From Lasiosphaeria ovina (taxonomy: Eukaryota; Ascomycota; Sordariomycetes; Sordariales; Lasiosphaeriaceae), in NCBI GenBank assembly GCA_033439765.1, contig JAULSN010000011.1:868001-932000 (forward strand): DNA of 64,000 nucleotides, read 5' to 3'. The position numbers and the translations under genes are program-made. Shown here piece after piece: positions 54,868 through 64,000 of this stretch. The notes beneath the pieces were generated by a model. It was not told where the DNA came from. It made no database searches and saw nothing but the letters and a program-made list of their open reading frames with translations. Position 1 is the first letter of the stretch; each line of letters starts with the position of its first letter.

Positions 54868-55160
54868 TTTCTACTCTGTACTCATCCAGCATTTTTGGCT
54901 CTCACAGCCTCACTTATCCAAGAGGGTTGCAAGTAGCCAAGGCAGAGAGCTGAGCAAACCTAGGCAGATTTCTTTACACCTACTGCGAATTCAACGGAAG
55001 ACTGGACAATGCCGCGCACAGAATTATCTGGTCATGACAGATATATCCCGCATTTGGATCACACAATAGCGAACAACCGACAATTAAAACATAATACCCC
55101 TTTTTGACCCTTTCTAAAGCAGTCTGTAATTATTACTTACCCGGCCACCATCTACAGACA

Positions 55161-57272
55161 ATGGCTTCCGCCACCATCAGACCGACAGAGAGCCATGTCA
55201 AAACCGCACCAGCCGAGAGCGTCTACATCCCTCTCGACGCAGCTGAAAAACAGATTCGGATTCTGCGCATCCTTCCCGCGCTAGAGTTCGAGTCCGACAT
55301 CCACGCCACCCTGCACATCGTCTCCCTTGGCGGCACAGAGCTCCCCGTGTACACGGCCCTCTCATACTGCTGGGGCGACCCGGGCATCACTCGACCCATC
55401 GTGCTCGACGGACAAGAGCGGCAGGTCACCGTCAGCCTCGAGACGGCCCTCCGGCATCTCCGAAAGACGGACAACGAGTTCATCGTCTGGGCGGACGCGG
55501 TATGCATCAACCAGGGGGACGCCGCGGAGCGGGCCTCGCAGGTGCAGATGATGGCCGACATTTACCGGAGCGCGTCGTCGGTCGTCGTGTGGCTCGGCGA
55601 AGCGGGCGACAACAGTGACGCGGCCATGGACACGTGTGTGAAGTGGGGTGGCGGCAGCAAAGACGACCCCGCCGCCTCCCACCGCATCCTCGAGAACGTG
55701 ATCGAGCCGGTCGACCGGCAGACCTGGCAGGCCGTCCGCAGCCTCTTCCAGCGGCCGTACTGGCGCCGGCTGTGGATCTACCAGGAAGTCAAGCTCGCGC
55801 GCGCCATCGTCGTCAAGTGCGGGCCGAAGGAGATCTCCTGGGACAGCTTCGCGGGGCTGATCGAGGCCGACTACCAGATCCACCGCAAGGGCGTCATCCT
55901 CGAGCAGTCGCTGACGCGCGAGAGCTGGGACCTTGTGCGCAGCCGCGGGCTGAACGTCTTGAGCCTCTTCTTCAGCAGGGAGCGGGAGACCAAGCAGGAC
56001 CGAGACTTCTTCGTCCTCCTGCGCGACACGGCCGACCAGGACTGCAGCGAGCCCAAGGACCGCATGTACGCCATCTTGAGCCTCGCTGAGGATGCACATC
56101 GCTACCCGGCCCCCGACTACCGCCCCTCCGTCAGTTTTGCGGACGTATATATGGAGTACGCCCGGATTCACATCCGCACGACTGGCTGCTTGGACATGTT
56201 GAACGAGGCGGCAAGCCGACTGTACGACGAGAAGCCCGACTGGGGCGACTTGCCTTCCTGGGTCCCGGACTGGAGGGTCAAGAGACGGTACGAGATGCTC
56301 CGGCGCAACACAAAAGGGGTAGTGGACTTTTATCACGCCTCGAGACTCTACAGGATCGGCCTCGGAAACGAAGCCATACCGGGGACCGATGGGGACGATC
56401 GTGTTGCGCCGGAAATACCCGTGCCCCAGCACATGCCCATCATCCGCCCGCTCGGCGTCAAGTGCGACCAGATATCCAAAGTGGCGCAGCTTCCGCTCTT
56501 GGACATGGACTATGCCAGCATCATCGAGTTCATCGGGAGGGGGGTCGGCGGGGCCCATCCGACCGGCCTGCCCATCTTCAACGTCTTGTTCCGAACCTCG
56601 CTCCTCGGGCTGTCGCCCACCACGCACAAGCAGTTGACTGCCATGGATTTTACCAGCAGCTTCGGAAAGGGTTTTCTCCTGCAAGCGGCATGTGACTTTG
56701 GCTTTCTGCGCAAGATTCCCTTCCAGGAGATACGGCCGGCCGCCGATTCAGGATTCGGCCTAATGAAGATCGAGCAGTACGAGCTCTCCAGCCCCGGATT
56801 CAACGTGGACTTTGACTTTCTGGGCCCCCAAGAGGATGTAGCCGACGACGAGAAGGACCAGAACTTCGCCACCTTCCGCGCTTTCATGGCGGCCACGGCA
56901 GACGAAATGCGCAGCCAGCTGGGGGCCTGGGGCTGTGGTTTCCAGCTGGACCAGTGGCGGAAGCTGGTCCGCGACAGCGTGGCCGGCCGCACCCTGTTCG
57001 TCACCAGGTACGGGTACATTGGCCTCGCCACGAACGCCAGCGTCAGGCCTGGCGACGCCGTGGCCGTGCTGTACGGCGGCAAGACGCCCTTCGTTCTGCG
57101 GCCGGCGGGCCCGACGGGAGCGTCGGATGAGACCGAGGCCAGGGAGAGACACCGCCTGGTGAGCGATGCGTACGTTGACGGCTTGATGCGGGGCGAGGCG
57201 GTCGAGAAGCAGGACTGCTGGATTCGTGATAATTTTGAGGAGCCCGCCCTCAGGGAGTTTTGTATAGTTTAA
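55161..57272 (+). CDS. HET-domain protein, intact, 703 aa
   Basis: Single exon from the ATG at 55161 (context GACAATGGC). After an N-terminal IRILRILP segment comes a canonical HET domain: YTALSYCWGDPG, FIVWADAVCINQGDAAERA, IYRSASSVVVWLGEAGDN and then RPYWRRLWIYQEVKLARAIV. The mid region carries DCSEPKDRMYAILSLAED and DLPSWVPDWRV. The C-terminal block FVTRYGYIGLATNASVRPGD leads to VAVLYGGKTPFVLRPAG and a YVDGLMRGEAV motif, so the architecture is complete. The same motifs are those broken in the 8.5-10.4 kb pseudogene (W of PSWVPDW) and at 40.0 kb (W of VWLG), which supports those lesion calls. Expected role is cell death triggered by a non-self partner. It lies 1.3 kb from the NLR-like gene, as HET and NLR genes often do. 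Confidence 0.92.
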   Translation: MASATIRPTESHVKTAPAESVYIPLDAAEKQIRILRILPALEFESDIHATLHIVSLGGTELPVYTALSYCWGDPGITRPIVLDGQERQVTVSLETALRHLRKTDNEFIVWADAVCINQGDAAERASQVQMMADIYRSASSVVVWLGEAGDNSDAAMDTCVKWGGGSKDDPAASHRILENVIEPVDRQTWQAVRSLFQRPYWRRLWIYQEVKLARAIVVKCGPKEISWDSFAGLIEADYQIHRKGVILEQSLTRESWDLVRSRGLNVLSLFFSRERETKQDRDFFVLLRDTADQDCSEPKDRMYAILSLAEDAHRYPAPDYRPSVSFADVYMEYARIHIRTTGCLDMLNEAASRLYDEKPDWGDLPSWVPDWRVKRRYEMLRRNTKGVVDFYHASRLYRIGLGNEAIPGTDGDDRVAPEIPVPQHMPIIRPLGVKCDQISKVAQLPLLDMDYASIIEFIGRGVGGAHPTGLPIFNVLFRTSLLGLSPTTHKQLTAMDFTSSFGKGFLLQAACDFGFLRKIPFQEIRPAADSGFGLMKIEQYELSSPGFNVDFDFLGPQEDVADDEKDQNFATFRAFMAATADEMRSQLGAWGCGFQLDQWRKLVRDSVAGRTLFVTRYGYIGLATNASVRPGDAVAVLYGGKTPFVLRPAGPTGASDETEARERHRLVSDAYVDGLMRGEAVEKQDCWIRDNFEEPALREFCIV

Positions 57273-58574
57273 TTAGTACGCAGTACTAGCTGCAGGTTTG
57301 GAGATTTGAGACACAAGCGAGGTCCTTTAGGTATACTAACATGGAAAAGTACTGACTGATTTTGCCGCTCAAAAGGCTGTTAGTTAATGACAGCAGCCAT
57401 GTTGAACTTTCGGTGGGTACCAGATACTGACCTAGGTAGGTGTAAAATAAGCTACCTGGCAAGTCAGGAAGGGGTCGCTGAACGGTGCCTCCGGCAGCCC
57501 TCCGGGAGCGCCTGCGGCGGGCAGCTCGCTGCGCTCGGTATTCCGCGGCTTAAGGAATCCGAGGATTATCCGATCGACCAGTCCCTGGAGTCCATTTCAA
57601 CACGGACGAAAAAGCCGGCCAAGCACTGCAATTTTAACATCCAAGGAGGGTACGAAGGAGCCTGAGGCATCAAGATTTTAGGTACTCCAAAAGCCTGTTC
57701 ACTGCTCACACCCTCCCCAGCCGCCGCCAAGGCGCTTTGCCAATACTCTTGCCTGCACGACAGCCCAACGACTGCAATACATTGGACACTCCAGCATTGG
57801 TAAAAGCCACTTTCTGCAACTTGGCTTTCAGATGGCTTGTTTGGGCAATCCTCTTCATGTGCCCGCATAACAACCCGCTCCAGGCCTGGGTCTCAGCCCG
57901 ACCTCGATGCGTTACTAACATAAGACTCCCATGCTTGCTCGTTTCTTCCGGCGTTTTCTAGGTCCCTGAGCCACGCCTGTCAATGCAGATGATTGCAATT
58001 GGCGCCAATTAGCAATTCTGCTAATCAGAATGGTGTAAAGGAAGGATCAGACATTTTTTTGCTTCCAAACCCTGAGTGACCGCAGAAGGTGTTCTTGTCA
58101 TTTCCCGTATCGAAGTTATGCGCCAAGACTTTCTGTCGGCGGCTGCGCTCTGAGACCACAGCGTATTCTTCCTTGGGTCAGCTGCATCGGGTCTTGAACC
58201 CAGTGGCGTCCTTGGTACAGTATATCTGAGCCTGAACCGATCACATCCCCGACCATTGGCCTTGTCGGCGCTTACGCTCGGCTCCGGCTCAACTAAGCTC
58301 CGCGACCTAGGCTCAGCCGCAGAAAACGAGTGACTCCGACGCGACCAGAGCCTCGTCCTCGACAACCGCACATGCGCGAATTTCGTCGGATGTCCCGGTT
58401 TGCTGTCTTTGCTATCGAAACATTCACTTCGAGCCGCGCCTTTGCAATGGTAAGAAACCCCGCAGCCTGACGTATCTTGAGGAAGGGTGGAAGGCAGGGC
58501 AGCGCGACTGCATGCTAAGATTCCGATTCCGCAGACTCTAACCGAGGTTGCTGCTGGGACGGGGAAGGACGGTA
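57273..58574. other. Intergenic between HET and NLR genes
   Basis: About 1.3 kb. It contains one more copy of the CACTGCAATTTTA repeat (57623-57676). No supportable gene. Confidence 0.5.
57623..57676. repeat. Fifth copy of the CACTGCAATTTTA repeat
   Basis: CACTGCAATTTTAACATCCA, then AGGAGG...GGAGCCTGAGGCATCAAG, closely matches the unit at 54575-54626 in the same orientation, 3 kb away on the other side of the 703-aa HET gene. Confidence 0.85.
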
Positions 58575-61500
58575 ATGGGACCCCCGCGATCGAGTAGGTT
58601 CAAATCTGTTCAGCTTCCTCCCGTCCTGACGGCGAGATTCCAAAGTACTGTCTGACGCCAAGCTGCCTAATAGCATTGTCGCGGTCCATGGTCTGAATCC
58701 GAAAGCGAAGTCCAACCACGCGTGGCGGACCTGGACGACGGATTCTAATCGGCTATGGCTCCGGGACGATTTACCGGAAGCCTTCCCCGACGCTCGCGTT
58801 CTCATATACCAATACGACTCCGTACCGGTTCTCATGAGCACGAAGACCCGGCTGGTGCAGCAAGCTACCGATCTGCTATACTGCATAGAAATGGAGCGGG
58901 ATACTGTTAGTCACCATCTCTTGGCGACGCGAGGGCTCGGCGATGGTCCACTTACTTGTGCCTAGTGCCCTACCAGGCCGCTCATTTTCGTGGCGCACAG
59001 CTTGGGTGGAATATTGGTAAAGCAGGTCAGGAGCTACCTTAACTACCCCTAGGTACTTACGGTACCTGGGCACTGCGTGCTGCATTACGTGAGGATCAAG
59101 ACTAAGAGCAGAGCTAGGCGTTGGTAAATGCCGCCAACAACCCCGAGTACACGGCCATAAAGCAATCAACGTAAGAACTTGTGTCTTCAATCGAATTGAG
59201 CAAACTATCATAGCAGTTTCCCCAGGGCTCACATCCAGCTAGGCGCGGTCTTGCTTTCTTTGGCACGCCCCACGCAGGCGGCAATGAGACGCTGGTCTCT
59301 TTTGGGAGCAAATGCGCCGCCGTTGTCAACTTCGTCACTCACTCGAGCGCTAACGACCTCGTGGCTGCCGTCAAGCGCGGCTCCCAATATGCTGACACGC
59401 TGGCTGAGAACTGGAAGCATCAGCTGACCGACTACCGCATCGTCTCCTTTCATGAAGGCATCGGAAATGTCAGTGCAAACGCCCCGTCTTGAACGCTCTC
59501 ACCGGCTTGTAGCCCTCCCGTACTAAAAGTCCTTGCCAAAGGTTGTTCCCCGGGACTCGGCCGTCCTTGGAATGCCCGGTCTCGCCGAGACAGTGGTCTG
59601 CGTTAATGCGGATCACTCCAACATCTGTCGGTTTGACACGAGCGTCACGGAGGATATGAATAATTACAAGAAAGTCCAGCATGGACTCCGCAAAATTTAC
59701 CAGGCCGCTCTAAGGCTGCCGCCGGTTACACCGGCTGCTCAGGCATCTAATACTCAGACAAGTGAGTGAGGTGGAGGAGGGGGGATGAGGTGACTGTACT
59801 GTTGCAGTATCTGGATCCAGGGATCCCACTTCTGGCGATATGTATTCCATGACGCTCAACTGACCATTGGTTTCGCTCAGATAATGTGGCACGGGATGAT
59901 ATCATGGCCGCTTCAATGGACCTTCGGCGTCGTGGCACAAACGGCAGTGAGACCGAGGTGCAAATCCCCAATCTGCCCAACGTCATGTCTGTGTTTCGGC
60001 TCGTGGCAAGACACAGCCCCGGCAATGATTTCATGCCCACACCAGACCAGCAGCTTTTTGACCAATCTCTGTCGCTACCTTCGTTCCTTCGTTCCTTTAA
60101 CCACTTCAACTACAAAGCGGCGTTTGAGGAAATCAGCCAGTTGAAATACCCTTATACATGCGACTGGATTTTCGGCACCAGTGAGGTTGCTTGGTGGGCA
60201 AGAGGCCGCGAGTCACGCCTTCTATGGTTTAGCGGCTACCCCGGAATTGGTAAATCTACGCTAGCAACGCACTTGGTTCAGGAGCTCTCATCACCGGAAG
60301 AGAATCGCCGCGAGCTTCTTGAAATCCCCTTCAAGTCGACAGTCCTCTACGGGATGTGTCACTACCAGAAGAATTACTCAGCGAGCATGGTCATGTCGAC
60401 GCTCATCCATCAGCTGCTCAGGCGGTATCCCACTCTTCAGGCCTTCGCTTACGAGACCGATAAGCTGGATTGCTTGGGGAGCAACGAGTACAGCATCATG
60501 AAGGGAAAGCACAGGTCAGCATCCATACTCTGGCATCTCCTGTTCGAGATGATCCAGAACTCCGGATTGGACATGATATATATCATCATCGATGCCCTGG
60601 ACGAGTGCCAGGAAGGCTCGGCAAATGAGCTCGTTCGGCTGTTCAGCTTGGGATTTCAACGGGCCAACTCGGCCAAGACGCCGGTAAAGATCCTCATCAC
60701 GAGCCGGCCGGGTAACTCCGCCGCCAATATCCAGTCTCAGTGGAACACCAAGTATCCCGGAACCTTTCGGCACATGTCAGCACTAGACTTTGATAATCAG
60801 ATCAACGGGGACATCAATAACTTTGTGCGCATGGAGATGGAGAGGATACGGCGCCTCCGCGGCTATTCCGACTCGGAGGTGGAGCGCATCGAGAAGCAGC
60901 TGGCCAAGGACGAGAGCAAGAACTTCCTCGCCGTCTCTCTGCTCTTCAAGCAACTCGAGAAGGTAGCGCTCTCGCAGCTCGACGGCGTCCTTGATGGGGT
61001 CTCCAATGACCTCGGCGAATTTTACCGCAGCCTGGTGTCGAAGCTTCCGGCACATCTCCGGTCCGAGCCCTCTTCACTTGTGACCCATGTTATGTACAGC
61101 CGCCGGCCCTTCACGCTCGCAGAGCTAGCATACGCGATCGACGGACAACAACGCGGAGCGGGGAGCCCAAAGGTGGTGGCCGATGACGATATCGCCCGTG
61201 CGAGATCTAGAATCGAGATGTTTTTTCCGGTCCTTAAGATCCACCAAAACAACACTGTGTCTTTTTTCCACTGCACTATCCGCGACTTCATCCTCAAGCA
61301 AGCCTCATTTGGCAGGACCGATTTTTTCGTTTCGAGCGGCAAGACCGGCCATCGAGACTTGGCCATCCTCTGCTTGCGTGAGATTATCATCCGAAGCGGC
61401 ATCGAGGTCGCGCCATTTTACGCGAGCCCTCGCCCCCACGAGAGCGTCTTCTCCAGCCACACGTTCCTCCCCTACGCCATGCATTTCTGGCATATGCATC

Positions 61501-62790
61501 TGAGAGAGGCGGTTCCGCCGGATACCCCTGTCGACCAGATCCATAATGAGGTGGTCGTGAGTGTGAAGGATCTCGTAGAGCTCTGGAAGGACCCGAAGAC
61601 CAAGAACTACCGCCGACTCATGCTCTCGTGCTGCGGGCTCAAGACGCTCGAGCACCGGGACTCGGACCCCGTGCCCCTCGAGATCCTCAGCGCCGTTGGC
61701 GCCGAACCTATCCTGCGCCTGTACCTGAGAAAGTGCGAGGAAGCAGCCGCCATTCCGATGGTACGCCCCTACGCCGCAAGGGCGATCGGGGTGGCCATCA
61801 AGGAGGGCAACGAGGACGTCCTAGCCACCCTCCTCGACGCGTTCGAGATCAGCTCGCTCGAGGGTGAGGAGTACACCACCGCCCTGCCGGATTCGGCCTG
61901 GAGCGGTAAGCCCCGGATCGTCGAGAGGGTGCGCAAGCTGCGCCGCAACCGCACCCGCGAGGTCATCCCAGCCCTCGTTGCCGCTTTCATCCGGGGCGAG
62001 CAGGCCAGCCTGGACCACCTGGCCGAGGACAAATCCCTCTTCGTGGACCGCGACCACTTCGGCATGACAGCGCTGCACGCACTCTTCGCCTACGATAAGA
62101 CCGACAGCAACGCCATGGGCAAGCAAAATTACGTCAAGGCCATGGGCATCGTCAGGGCCATCGCCTCGTACTTGCTCCAGCACGGTGTCGATATCGCCGC
62201 GCGAGACCACTTCGGCTTCACTGCCCTGCACTGGGCCTGCAAGAGCACCTACTTCTGCGACCGGCACATCATCCAGTTCCTCGTCTCGCGCGGTGCTGAC
62301 CCCCACCACCAGAACATCACAGGTCTCACCCCCCTGCACCTGGCGGCCTACCGCACGCGCAACGCCGACGCGATCAAGTGTCTCCTCGAGCTCGGCGGCA
62401 GTAGCCTCATCGGCAAGGTCTCGCACGGCTTGATGACCCCGCTGCACTGGGCCATGACACGCCCGAACCCGTCGACGGATCTTGGCAATGGGTGGGAAGC
62501 CGAGTACACGGATGAGATCATCAGGACGCTACTGCGCGCCGGCGCGGACCCACACGCGGTGAACCGTCGGGGCCTGACGGCGGTCGAGTACGCACGCAGG
62601 TGCCGGCGCGACTGGCAGTGGATCTTAGCCGGCCTGGACGGCGTCGACTACATCAGCATCACGTACTCTGCGAGCCCGCAGGAGCTCATGTGGCAAGCCT
62701 GGCACCGCGTCGACGACGTGGTGGCGGTCAGCATCACGGCGAGGGGCCCGCGAAACCACGGGTCTCTCGAGAGCGCCGAAGGGGATCGCC

Positions 62791-62829
<39 letters not shown>

Positions 62830-63110
62830 TACAGCCTATCGGGCTTGTACATGCTCTTGAGGTGGACGTGGTGAATCTGGACGAAATTTCCGAAGACGAA
62901 GCCATACAGGGGCGCGTGGAGGTCCAGACGCAAGTATCGCTCGTCGATCCCAGAACCAGAGCGTGGGGGCGACTCTCTCGGCTACGGCTTGGTCGAGCCG
63001 CTCAATATGACAGCGGCGCCGAGCGAGGTCAGGGTACACGGCTTCTTCAGAGGCTACGACGCCGTCATTGGGAGCCTGGCCAAGCTGCGCCGCAACCGCA
63101 GCGGGGCTAG
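58575..63110 (+). CDS. NLR-like STAND protein: alpha/beta hydrolase + NACHT + ankyrin + polyQ
   Basis: Model: exons 58575-58593, 58637-58905, 58966-59025, 59118-59170, 59243-59468, 59530-59761 and 59881-63110, 1362 aa, phases consistent; the first, 19-nt exon is the least certain. Residues about 10-290 form a lipase-like alpha/beta hydrolase of the SesB type: SIVAVHGLNPKAKSNHAWRT, FVAHSLGGILVKQ (nucleophile Ser) and RGLAFFGTPHAGGNE. The NACHT part has LLWFSGYPGIGKSTL (Walker A, about 405), MIYIIIDALDECQE (Walker B) and KILITSRPG. Ankyrin-type repeats follow (FGMTALHALFAYD, FGFTALHWACKST, TGLTPLHLAAYRT, GLMTPLHWAMTRP). A CAA-encoded polyQ run (12 Gln) comes near the end. This architecture is that of fungal NLRs, where ligand sensing by repeats drives NTP-dependent oligomerisation and activates the hydrolase effector. 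The last ~50 codons are Arg-rich and may be out of frame. Confidence 0.88.
62789..62828 (+). repeat. CAA microsatellite encoding polyQ
   Basis: About 12 consecutive CAA codons, then TTA CAG. It lies in the tail of the NLR-like gene, after the ankyrin repeats. Confidence 0.95.
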
Positions 63111-64000
63111 TATACAGTAGGATGCAGCGGGACCTGCAGACGGGGTTGGTGGACGGGCTTAGGGGGGCGCCGGCAGCCCAGCTGGGGAAACTGGCATCTG
63201 TTAGCAACCCTCCGTGGAACCATTGGGCCGGGCCGGCCTAGAGACCCCGAGTATGCAGCCGAGACCCAACTTCGTCTCTTGCGGTCAAAGTGGTATGGTA
63301 AGCTTTCTATTCCTATCCCTCCCTGGCTCGTGTATATTGATTGTTAAAGCCTGCCAGGCAACACCTACCTCGGCGACACATACGCCCCCGTTCCCTTCTC
63401 GGAGGACCTCTTGTGTGGCTTCGCCATCATGCGCGACAAGGCCGTATGATGTAAGTGCTTCGAGCCGCAATGGCGCTCCAAGACAGCGGCAGCCGGCAAG
63501 AAGGTACAGGCGCAGGTTTTGAACATTGGTTTATGTCCTGTCATCTATTCAGTCTCGAATAAGACGAGAGCTATTTAGAGGCGGTAACCGAGTGATAAGA
63601 TAACCGGCGGCGCTAACGACATCATCTACACCCTGACGGTGGCGCCCGGCCTTTGTTTGATGGTTACTGTCTTTAACATTGCAAGCCTTGGACTATTTCA
63701 TCCCCATTGCCCCACAGAAAGGCAAAAATTACCTACCGGTTGATTCGGGGGCTGAACCATCGCCTTCGTCTACAATAAGAACGAATGGGCCAACCCTACG
63801 CAAAACCTGCAAGTTTGTTGTTACTGGAGATGGAGCTAGACTAGGGGAGAGATATTAATGGCTGGGAGGTTGACGATAAGCAGATTACTTGCCCTGTGGA
63901 GCCGGAGAACAAGTCAGGGGCTCACCTCATCACGCCGAGCCTGAGCCAAGTGAAATCCCCACGGTGAGAGGGGGAGAGCAAAGCTCCTGCTTCATCTTGC
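63111..64000. other. Intergenic / window end, no supportable gene
   Basis: A short plus-strand stretch near 63358-63446 reads NTYLGDTYAPVPFSEDLLCG in one frame and looks protein-like, but it is too short to assign. It could be an exon or a remnant of a neighbouring gene. Nothing else is recognisable up to the window end. Confidence 0.4.

Noticed and set aside
55362..56684. A 440-codon minus-strand frame inside the 703-aa HET gene
   Set aside because: Antisense of a clear HET-domain protein; a GC-rich codon effect.
58653..59880. Treating the hydrolase exons as a separate gene from the NACHT gene
   Set aside because: All junctions up to 59881 are phase-correct, no stop or new promoter intervenes, and hydrolase-NACHT-ankyrin is a known fungal NLR architecture.

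Overview
The window is genomic DNA of a filamentous ascomycete. The evidence is many short introns (about 44-120 bp) with GTRNGT donors and CTRAC branch sites, third-position GC-rich codons in conserved genes, large HET and STAND (NLR-like) genes, a CFEM-type GPI protein and an AA11 LPMO. Gene content fits a sordariomycete, probably Sordariales; that placement is inference, because no marker was searched. Exon models were built by hand from reading-frame continuity and splice signals.

Layout. (1) 1-7.5 kb: a two-exon beta-lactamase-fold serine hydrolase, a small four-span membrane protein, and an eight-exon secreted protein with a very long Gly/Gln/Pro/Thr/Ser/Arg repeat. (2) 7.5-15.3 kb: accessory DNA with a MITE-like inverted-repeat element, a HET pseudogene, a degenerate RNase H-like gene, a kinase-like C-terminal remnant and a nucleoside 2-deoxyribosyltransferase-like gene. 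(3) 15.3-32 kb: a conserved core with cysteinyl-tRNA synthetase, a 718-aa conserved unknown protein, an FAD monooxygenase, the GPI-transamidase subunit GPI16/PIG-T, the U1 snRNP factor LUC7, a coiled-coil protein and an RGG protein. (4) 32-41 kb: accessory DNA with an SDR remnant, three relatives of a fungal multi-span membrane family (at least one broken), a 451/453-aa unknown and a second HET pseudogene. (5) 41.9-50 kb: an AA11-X278 LPMO, a decayed copy of the LUC7 5' end, an unknown gene with a 72-bp tandem repeat, a CFEM-like GPI protein, an orphan HET-type tail and a small unknown. (6) 52-63.1 kb: an incompatibility cluster with two intact divergent HET-domain genes followed by a large NLR-like gene (alpha/beta hydrolase, NACHT, ankyrin repeats, polyQ).

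The main theme is allorecognition and innate-immunity-like gene content. There are two intact HET genes, two HET pseudogenes, one HET-type tail and one full NLR, mixed with membrane-protein paralogues and repeats. Both HET pseudogenes carry a Trp codon changed TGG to TAG in a conserved motif, which is CpA to TpA on the bottom strand and so RIP-like. The housekeeping block is clean and densely packed. Two introns in the window use GC-AG splice sites; one of them removes an in-frame stop.

No rRNA, tRNA, CRISPR array or intact transposase was seen.
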